Positions 1-5,043 of a stretch of 5,627 bases of DNA are shown here, piece after piece. Under the pieces are notes generated by a model, which saw nothing but the letters and a program-made list of their open reading frames with translations, was not told the origin of the DNA and searched no databases. The DNA comes from Candidatus Daviesbacteria bacterium GW2011_GWA2_42_7 (lineage in GTDB: Bacteria; Patescibacteriota; Microgenomatia; Daviesbacterales; UBA10151): NCBI GenBank assembly GCA_000997105.1, contig LCEJ01000068.1, positions 1 to 5,627 on the forward strand, written 5' to 3'. Each line of letters opens with the position of its first letter. The stretch's first letter is position 1. Both the position numbers and the translations under genes were made by a program.

Positions 1-183
1 ACCGGCATTTGTTACCGAATTCCAAACAAAAAACCTCCTCTGGAACCATACCCACGGATCCAAAGGAAAATTGGTATCCACCCCATTAATCAATATTCCC
101 TCTTTCCCAATAAACCAAATAAAAGGAGTCAATCCAAACACAATAACTACCAAAAATGGAAAAATATATTTAATTGTCTTCAT
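1..183 (-). CDS. N-terminal fragment of a large membrane protein, probable GT-C glycosyltransferase (runs off left edge)
   Basis: The 61 N-terminal residues are visible; the reading frame stays open to base 1, so the gene continues outside the window. It starts with MKTIKYIFPF. Residues about 4-26 form a single hydrophobic helix, which would be the first membrane segment. It is followed by GVDTNFPLDPWVWF (residues 34-47) and a Trp/Asn-rich stretch (FFVWNSVTNAG). An acidic residue soon after helix 1 and a 'PLDP...W...G' pattern are usual at the start of large polyprenyl-phosphate-dependent membrane glycosyltransferases, including AftD-like arabinofuranosyltransferases, but 61 residues are too few to name a family. 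The ATG at 183-181 overlaps the end of the upstream GT-C gene by 14 bp. I see no Shine-Dalgarno in front of it, so translation is probably coupled. It is the fourth gene of the minus-strand operon. That it is a real gene start is fairly sure; the glycosyltransferase role is inference. Confidence 0.7.
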   Translation of the reverse strand, partial: MKTIKYIFPFLVVIVFGLTPFIWFIGKEGILINGVDTNFPLDPWVWFQRRFFVWNSVTNAG

Positions 184-1840
184 TATCAAGTCGTGCTTTT
201 ACCTCATCAGTAATATTTATTAGTGTGCTAGCCTTGCTGTTCCATGAATAAGCAATAATACTATCAGTTGGGATATTATATTGTTTTAAATCCTTTTTTA
301 ACAGGTCAAAGTTATGGTAATACCCAAACCCCCTTCCGTCTGTTTCCCGATATCCCTGTTCACTAATTTCCCAAAGGAAAAAATCTTTATAAAACTTATA
401 CGAGTATTGCTCATTTTGCTGATAATAAACTAAAAGGGTTTGTCCAAACCCTGATTGAAAAGGTAAAATTTTTTCTTGGTCAGGTAATCCATAATAAACA
501 GAATCACTCTCCGTATAAAATACAGCATTCTTGGGTAACTTTGGGTTATCGTAAACCAACTTGGAAAGAATTTGCTTTCTTAAACTACCTAATTTTACAT
601 GGGTATCGATTGTATCTTTTAATGTAATAAGGTGCATAGAAAAAATTATTGCTAAAACGGCTAAGCTAGCGCCCAATTTTAGAAACCATGTTTGGGTAAA
701 TTTTTGGTCATTCATTAAATAAGCAATAATAGTACTAATAATTAAACTAAAACCTACGGTCGCAGTATACAGATACCTTGAATCAAAATAAATTAAGTAT
801 TTTTTTAAGACTAAAAACGGTAATAACGTAAAGATAATCATAAGCAACCCCAGATAAAAAGGTAATTTAATGCTCAATCTTCTACCAATCAGAAAAAGCA
901 CCAAGCAAATTATTAACCCTGCAGGGATCATCAGAAAGTCGTACCTTAAAGCGTTTTCTAAAATCCATGGACCCTTACCAAAGTATTGATATAAACCAAA
1001 AGGGGTTGTTGCTTTATTGGTTATATCAACCATTAATTCGTTTGGCAAAAGAACCTGGGAAAAAACCTTTATAGGTAAGGATAAAACATTGTATCCGGTC
1101 ATCAAAAAAGTATTTCCGGCTTCTTGGTTTATGGCAACTTCCCCACGGGAACCAAAGATAAGATAAGAGGATCGCAGTAATATATAAAATAATAAAATCC
1201 CGCCTAGCTTCAACAATGTATAAACTTTGTTTTTTCCGGTTTCTTTAAAGACAATTAATGTAGCCAAAAGAAGCAGGAATGTTAAAGCGGTTTCCTTAAA
1301 GAGCAACGCTATAAGTATTGACAATAAAGAGAGATTGAGAAGAACTTTCCTTTTTGTATCTAAGAATATAAGGAATCCTATAAGGGAGAGTGCCCCAAAA
1401 AGGGTTGAGAGTTCGGCGCCTTCGAAAGTCCCAAGCCAAGTAACTGCTTGGTAATGGCTACTATTTACCGCAAAAAATAACCCGCCTAAAGCAGCCGGCA
1501 GCTTCTTTTTTGTAAGTTGCAAAGCCAAAAAATACACAGTTAAAGAAACCAACACATGAAAGGTAATACTTGCAAAAAAATAAGCAGAGGAGTTTAGCCC
1601 AAACAACCGGTAAAATTCCATCTTAAAAAATAATGATAAAGGGGTAAAGTGCGCGAGCGGATCATTTTTTAAGATAGTCTGAAAGAATTCTAATCCGTCC
1701 AGTGACGAAAGATAGGTGTAGTATCCAAAACTATGCCACTCATCCTGCTCAAAAAATGATCCAGTTAAATTTGAATAAGAAACCGCTACGGCCAGGATAA
1801 TTAAAATTATCGGGATAAGGGAACTTTTAATTTTATTCAT
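170..1840 (-). CDS. TMTC/PMT-like GT-C integral membrane glycosyltransferase, 556 aa
   Basis: This polytopic membrane protein has roughly ten or more hydrophobic helices over residues 8-405 and a soluble C-terminal domain at about 430-556. Helix 1 is followed by QDEW (D33, E34), the acidic pair expected in the first outer loop of GT-C enzymes. Residues 63-110 (AHFTPLSL, then FYRLFGLNSSAYFF, then a helix containing FHVLVSL), the region around QAVTW (131-135), LLFKETA (179-185) and DSRYLYTATVGFSLI (353-367) follow the order seen in TMTC/O-mannosyltransferase-like proteins, where the last motif is typically ERYLYLPSVGF. The likely reaction is transfer of a sugar from polyprenyl-phosphate to an extracytoplasmic acceptor; substrate is unknown. 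I start at the ATG at 1840 because it makes a 4-bp ATGA overlap with the methyltransferase stop and leads straight into a signal-anchor helix. A start 7 codons upstream (1861) would add CSGCRK and a longer overlap. No clear Shine-Dalgarno is present, consistent with coupling. Confidence 0.85.
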   Translation of the reverse strand: MNKIKSSLIPIILIILAVAVSYSNLTGSFFEQDEWHSFGYYTYLSSLDGLEFFQTILKNDPLAHFTPLSLFFKMEFYRLFGLNSSAYFFASITFHVLVSLTVYFLALQLTKKKLPAALGGLFFAVNSSHYQAVTWLGTFEGAELSTLFGALSLIGFLIFLDTKRKVLLNLSLLSILIALLFKETALTFLLLLATLIVFKETGKNKVYTLLKLGGILLFYILLRSSYLIFGSRGEVAINQEAGNTFLMTGYNVLSLPIKVFSQVLLPNELMVDITNKATTPFGLYQYFGKGPWILENALRYDFLMIPAGLIICLVLFLIGRRLSIKLPFYLGLLMIIFTLLPFLVLKKYLIYFDSRYLYTATVGFSLIISTIIAYLMNDQKFTQTWFLKLGASLAVLAIIFSMHLITLKDTIDTHVKLGSLRKQILSKLVYDNPKLPKNAVFYTESDSVYYGLPDQEKILPFQSGFGQTLLVYYQQNEQYSYKFYKDFFLWEISEQGYRETDGRGFGYYHNFDLLKKDLKQYNIPTDSIIAYSWNSKASTLINITDEVKARLDNEDN

Positions 1841-2445
1841 TTTTCTGCAACCACTACACAATAAGAGGCATGGTATTTATCAAAACTTGCTAATAAATTG
1901 GCTAAAAACGGAAGTAATGGGTAAAACCCTATCCCTGATATTCCCTTGACTTTAAAACCATACCTTGATAAAAGCTGCCGGAGGGCCTTGGTAGTCATAA
2001 CATTCAAATGAGGGTAGGCTATATTTTTTCCCTGATAAAATTTTGAACATGGTTTGTGCCCGACCGGAAAGGCCTTTGAAAGATTTAATATACGCTTACT
2101 CTCCGAAAAAAAATTATCCAGGTCGGATAAATGTTCCACAACTTCTGTGGCTGTAATACAATCAACCGAAACATCATTAATCGGCCAGGGAAGGTTTATA
2201 TCTGTCCAGTAAGTTTTGATACCCCCATTCTTTGCAGCACTTAAAAGATTCTTGTCGCCTTCGATCCCGATTACATCTCCCGTACCGATATGAGATGCCC
2301 TGATAAGGGTTTTTACCCCGTCACCACATCCTAAATCAAGATAAACTGAGTCCTTTCCCTTGGGTAATGATTCCAAAACCATTTGTTCAATCAGCCCTTC
2401 ATTTACCCTACCCAGATACCCTATGTATTTACCAAAAGCCCTCAC
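1837..2445 (-). CDS. Class I SAM-dependent methyltransferase, 202 aa, possibly missing a central segment
   Basis: A Rossmann-fold methyltransferase of the Methyltransf_11/UbiG-like kind common in glycan clusters. Motif I is VYLDLGCGDG (34-43). GIEGD (60-64) supplies the acidic residue that normally binds the SAM ribose. TDINLPWP (81-88) and DCITATEVVEHL (95-106) match the next strands, followed by FFSESKRIL (112-120). Relatives then usually have K-P-G-G, a strand and a 'TPN' turn. Here the chain runs straight into NLSKAFPVGHKPC, then resumes with a normal-looking HLNVMTTKALRQLLSRYGF (146-164). A hydrophobic stretch (174-186) and VVVAEK close the protein. The start is GTG at 2445-2443, sharing a GTGA overlap with the stop of the upstream GT2 gene and preceded by GGAGG at 8-nt spacing. 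The UGA stop overlaps the ATG of the next gene. Probable target is a sugar or lipid-linked glycan intermediate (inference). Fold assignment is solid; activity is uncertain given the missing segment. Confidence 0.88.
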   Translation of the reverse strand: MRAFGKYIGYLGRVNEGLIEQMVLESLPKGKDSVYLDLGCGDGVKTLIRASHIGTGDVIGIEGDKNLLSAAKNGGIKTYWTDINLPWPINDVSVDCITATEVVEHLSDLDNFFSESKRILNLSKAFPVGHKPCSKFYQGKNIAYPHLNVMTTKALRQLLSRYGFKVKGISGIGFYPLLPFLANLLASFDKYHASYCVVVAEK

Positions 2446-3389
2446 CTAAATATCCTCCGGATGGCAAACACATATATATAAGTTACAACTGAAATAAAAG
2501 ACATTAAAGGATGTAGAAGCCATGCCTTCTGCCCGGTTTTTACAAAATTAAATAACCCCTCAACCAAAGGCCCTATAAAAGTGCTACAGTAAATAACTGA
2601 AAAAACAAACCTGCCGCGAGATACACCCTCCAACCACGTCCTTTTCTTCTCATCCTTTCTGTTTAAAAATTTATTGCCTATTTTTAACCTCTTCTGGATA
2701 AAATCATGGAGGGAATCAATATGATAGTGGTAGATTCCATATCCGGGAACCCGCGCAAATTTTCTATATCCCATTTTAGCTGCAAAGTAAGAAAAATTTG
2801 ACTCCTCAAATTTTGGTTTATATGCACCTACCTCCTCAATTATGCTTCTTCTCCAGAGAAAACCGTTTGCCCCCAGGGGATAAGAACACCCCTCAGGTAT
2901 CGTAAGTTCAATATAATTACCTTTGTTTTTCTTATTTAAAGAAGCTGCCAACTGGCGGGAAAAAGGATCTGCAATATGGGCAACCATTGAATAAGTATTA
3001 AAAATACTCTCTCCTTCCTTAGAAAAATAAAGTGATTCAACACCAAAAAGGCTATAGTCCTCAACCAAGGGCTGGACCATTTTTTTAAGCCAGTCGTTTT
3101 TTATGATTTCATTATCCGAATCCATAAGGACAATAACTTCTCCATGTGAGTTTAAAATACCGATAGATTTTCCGCTTTCGGGGTCTTTTGCAGGGTTATC
3201 TAAAATTTTAGCCTCATATTGCTTTGCAATAACTAAGGTTTTATCAGATGATCCCCCATCTACAATAAAAACTTCATATTTATCCTCCGGATAATCCTGT
3301 TTTCTTATGCTTTCAAGACACTTATTTAAGTATCTTTCGGCGTTTAAAGTTGGAATAATATAAGAAACCTTGGGAAGGGTATTTTTCAT
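2442..3389 (-). CDS. Family 2 (GT-A fold) glycosyltransferase, 315 aa
   Basis: A cytoplasmic, membrane-associated glycosyltransferase. The N-terminal nucleotide-binding half is clear: VSYIIPTLNAERYL (8-21), FIVDGGSSDKT (41-51), then MDSDNEI (89-95), whose D90-S-D92 is the DXD metal/nucleotide-sugar motif. ANGFLWRRSII (174-184) is the usual acceptor-side segment after the active site. KFEESNFSYFAAKMGYR (193-209) sits where the catalytic 'ED' base lies in relatives, with E195/E196 as candidates. GIYHYHIDS (218-226) and a basic stretch (KRLKIGNKFLNRKDEKKR) follow. Two hydrophobic stretches at about 260-280 and 292-310 probably anchor the C-terminus in the membrane. It is the first gene of the minus-strand operon and ends in a UGA that overlaps the methyltransferase start. 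The ATG at 3389 is the natural start, since the GT2 motif begins a few residues later; no good Shine-Dalgarno precedes it. Donor and acceptor cannot be read from the sequence. Confidence 0.93.
   Translation of the reverse strand: MKNTLPKVSYIIPTLNAERYLNKCLESIRKQDYPEDKYEVFIVDGGSSDKTLVIAKQYEAKILDNPAKDPESGKSIGILNSHGEVIVLMDSDNEIIKNDWLKKMVQPLVEDYSLFGVESLYFSKEGESIFNTYSMVAHIADPFSRQLAASLNKKNKGNYIELTIPEGCSYPLGANGFLWRRSIIEEVGAYKPKFEESNFSYFAAKMGYRKFARVPGYGIYHYHIDSLHDFIQKRLKIGNKFLNRKDEKKRTWLEGVSRGRFVFSVIYCSTFIGPLVEGLFNFVKTGQKAWLLHPLMSFISVVTYIYVFAIRRIFR
2454..2458 (-). promoter_or_regulatory. Shine-Dalgarno GGAGG for the methyltransferase
   Basis: On the minus strand GGAGG lies 8 nt before the GTG start at 2445, inside the last codons of the GT2 gene. 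It is the only well-placed strong ribosome binding site I see in the window. It supports choosing GTG rather than a later ATG, and suggests the methyltransferase can be initiated independently as well as by coupling. Confidence 0.75.
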
Positions 3390-3395
3390 GGTTTT

Positions 3396-3405
3396 AACCC
3401 GGGTT
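3396..3405. promoter_or_regulatory. 10-bp perfect palindrome AACCCGGGTT at the operon's probable transcription start
   Basis: AACCCGGGTT is a perfect inverted repeat lying between the candidate -10 and the GT2 start codon, overlapping the predicted transcription start. It could be a small operator, or could act at the 5' end of the mRNA. A 10-bp palindrome can also arise by chance, so the regulatory reading is tentative. Confidence 0.2.
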
Positions 3406-3406
3406 T

Positions 3407-3435
3407 ATCATACCAAAAAAGACTTTACCATTAAA
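3407..3435 (-). promoter_or_regulatory. Candidate sigma70-type promoter for the minus-strand operon
   Basis: Read on the minus strand, TATGAT (3412-3407) is a good -10 match. With a 17-nt spacer the -35 position holds TTTAAT (3435-3430), a weak match. Transcription would begin near 3400, leaving a leader of only about 10-15 nt before the GT2 ATG at 3389, which fits the absence of a Shine-Dalgarno. The site lies in the only true intergenic gap of the window. Confidence 0.45.
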
Positions 3436-3454
3436 GCATAAAAACTGATAAAAT
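3424..3454 (+). promoter_or_regulatory. Candidate promoter for the plus-strand GT-C gene, possibly leaderless
   Basis: TTTACC (3424-3429) is a plausible -35. The -10 could be GATAAA (3447-3452, 17-nt spacer) or the better TAnnnT-type TAAAAT (3449-3454, 19-nt spacer). Either places the transcription start within a few bases of the ATG at 3462, so the mRNA would be leaderless or nearly so. AGGGAG abuts the ATG directly (3456-3461), too close to serve as a normal Shine-Dalgarno. No other in-frame ATG, GTG or TTG lies close downstream. Confidence 0.4.
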
Positions 3455-3461
3455 CAGGGAG

Positions 3462-5039
3462 ATGATCAGGTTTGGTTCATTAATATTTTCCGGTATTTGG
3501 TTGGTACTTCTTTACTTCAGGCTTCCCCATCTAATTTGGCATTCAGGGGTTCTTATGGCCTGGTTTACAGATCGTGGACTTATAATGTACAAAGACTTTT
3601 TAAACTTCTACTTTCCCCTTTCAACCTATTTTGTGCTACCGTTTTTTAAAATAACAGATTGGAATTTAGAAACAGAACCCATCCTTAGTCTTGCGATTGC
3701 GCTGCTTACCTTAATCTTAATCTTTAAGACCGCAACACGGTTTCTATCCCCTTTGGGTACTTCGCTCTCTTTATTCTTCTTTGCAGTTTTGTTTTACTAC
3801 TTCACGACAGCTATTCAATACTCAGGAGAAGCAATAACAGGGTTTTTTTTAATATTAACGGTTAATCGGGTTTTCTCCTTTTTAGGCTCTAAAAATGACT
3901 CTACCCACGACCTTACGGTCGGGGTATCTTCTTGTTCTCGCTTCGCGAGTCCGACTTCGTCGGAACCTACTACATCCACCTGCTTACGCAGAGTGGTATT
4001 ACGTCGGTACAATAAAAACCGCGACATATTTATAATAGGAATATTAATTTCATCAACTGTACTTTTTAACCAGATTTCAGCACTGGCGTTATTTGTAATT
4101 ACAATATTTACTCTTTTAAATATCCGTAAAGGTTTAAATCAGCAATTTTTAAAAAGCTTGCTGTTTTTATCCTTTGCAATTATCCTGCCCATGCTTTTAG
4201 TATCTCTCTATTTTGTGAAGCAGAATGCTCTTCCCGACCTAATCTATAACAACCTGTTTTATTACATAAATTATATAAAGCTAGCCCGGGGATCCGGTAA
4301 TTTATTAAATCTCCCATGGAATGAAATCTTTTTATTTTACATACCTGTCATTATCGGCATTTATTCAATTTCCACGCTCAAAGTAATCCCACCAACACTC
4401 CGGACTGCTCTTTTTCTTTTGCTTTCAGTAAGCATCATCACAATTCCTTCAATAATATTCAGTGTTTTTCACCGCCATCATTTTCTCTATGCCCTACCAA
4501 TACTCGCCTTACTTTTCGGATTAGTTTTAGAACTGAGTATAAAATCTAAAAGGCTTTTCCCAAAAATAATTACTTTAGCAGCGGGAATATTTATGATTTA
4601 CCAGCTCTTTATAACAATACTTCCATGGTATTCTGCGCGGCTGATATCAGGGAGAAATAATAATATTGCCAATGATATTTTACCCGGAGACAGCATGCTT
4701 GATACAGTGACATGGATAAAAGAAAATACAACAACTAGAGATACTGTATTAGTTGCTGGAGATGGTTTGTTTTATTTTAAAGCTGAGCGGTTACCATCTA
4801 CAAAATTCTTCACTGTTTTACCATGGCATTATAAACCAATCGGCCAAGTTGCACCCATTATCCAAAACAACCGACCGAACTATTGGGTTATCAGTCCTTC
4901 TTACTTAAAAAGAATAAGCTCTCCTGAAGGGTGGGATAGCCCCGAAATTACCGGGTTTATTATGGGAGAATTAAAAAGTTGCTATAAACAAGTTTCTTCT
5001 TTTTCGGACTGGGAAATATGGCAGAAGAGTTGCTCTTAA
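3462..5039 (+). CDS. GT-C (PMT-like) integral membrane glycosyltransferase, 525 aa, with in-frame palindromic insert
   Basis: A polytopic membrane protein with about ten hydrophobic helices and a soluble C-terminal domain (about 410-525). After helix 1, TDRGLIMYKDFLNFYFPLS (36-54) matches the GT-C first outer loop, where an acidic residue and 'G..MY.DF....P' are typical. A helix containing LFNQISAL (201-208) corresponds to the 'LFKQ' region of PMT_2-type enzymes, and VFHRHHFLYALPILALLFG (335-353) to the usual 'RHYLYALP' helix. The expected role is transfer of a sugar from a polyprenyl-phosphate donor outside the membrane. Residues 147-179 are encoded by a hairpin array and form a Ser/Thr/Arg-rich hydrophilic stretch in the loop before helix 188-206, probably cytoplasmic; it is likely an insertion tolerated because the loop is not critical. 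The C-terminal domain (TWIKENTTTRDTVLV, NRPNYWVISPSYLKR) resembles that of the convergent gene 4 bp downstream. The ATG at 3462 is the only sensible start. Divergent from the minus-strand operon. Confidence 0.85.
   Translation: MIRFGSLIFSGIWLVLLYFRLPHLIWHSGVLMAWFTDRGLIMYKDFLNFYFPLSTYFVLPFFKITDWNLETEPILSLAIALLTLILIFKTATRFLSPLGTSLSLFFFAVLFYYFTTAIQYSGEAITGFFLILTVNRVFSFLGSKNDSTHDLTVGVSSCSRFASPTSSEPTTSTCLRRVVLRRYNKNRDIFIIGILISSTVLFNQISALALFVITIFTLLNIRKGLNQQFLKSLLFLSFAIILPMLLVSLYFVKQNALPDLIYNNLFYYINYIKLARGSGNLLNLPWNEIFLFYIPVIIGIYSISTLKVIPPTLRTALFLLLSVSIITIPSIIFSVFHRHHFLYALPILALLFGLVLELSIKSKRLFPKIITLAAGIFMIYQLFITILPWYSARLISGRNNNIANDILPGDSMLDTVTWIKENTTTRDTVLVAGDGLFYFKAERLPSTKFFTVLPWHYKPIGQVAPIIQNNRPNYWVISPSYLKRISSPEGWDSPEITGFIMGELKSCYKQVSSFSDWEIWQKSCS
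3902..3996. repeat. Array of four small hairpins; candidate palindromic mobile repeat inside a coding sequence
   Basis: Four inverted repeats follow each other within 95 bp. H1 (3902-3926): outer arms TACCC/GGGTA, inner arms CGACC/GGTCG, loop TTAC, one unpaired A at 3907. H2 (3937-3949): arms CTCGC/GCGAG, loop TTC. H3 (3950-3964): arms TCCGAC/GTCGGA, loop TTC, directly abutting H2. H4 (3976-3996): arms CCAC+CTGC and GCAG+GTGG, loop TTAC, one unpaired A at 3992. By hand count 53 of 95 bases are G or C, far above the AT-rich gene around it. The order long/short/short/long and the loop order TTAC/TTC/TTC/TTAC make the unit roughly symmetrical. A degenerate echo of H1 (TTACGTCGGTA, 3999-4009) may extend it to about 4010. 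It is translated in frame without a stop. No transposase or obvious target duplication is visible, so mobility is inference. Confidence 0.7.
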
Positions 5040-5043
5040 GCTT

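Noticed and set aside
1227..1454. Open frame of 75 codons on the plus strand
   Set aside because: It lies entirely inside the minus-strand TMTC-like gene and its translation looks like the reverse of a membrane-helix region; nothing supports it as a gene.
3103..3294. Open frame of 63 codons on the plus strand
   Set aside because: It is antisense to the most conserved part (DXD and DGGSSD motifs) of the GT2 gene.
3842..3866. Run of eight T followed by the dyad ATTAAC-G-GTTAAT just upstream of the hairpin array
   Set aside because: It encodes a normal membrane helix (GFFLILTVN), is AT-rich like the rest of the gene, and has no relation to the loops or arms of the array. Probably chance, unless copies elsewhere share this flank.
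3815..4027. Open frame of 70 codons on the minus strand across the hairpin array
   Set aside because: It is antisense to a clearly coding GT-C gene and is open mainly because of the G+C-rich hairpin segment. It has no promoter or Shine-Dalgarno signal that I can see and no recognisable domain. If the array is a dispersed repeat, similar spurious frames may be annotated elsewhere.
4280..4295. Polylinker-like string with overlapping GCTAGC, CCCGGG and GGATCC
   Set aside because: It resembles a cloning site, but the reading frame runs through it smoothly (KLARGSG) between normal membrane segments and no vector sequence flanks it. Chance is the best explanation.
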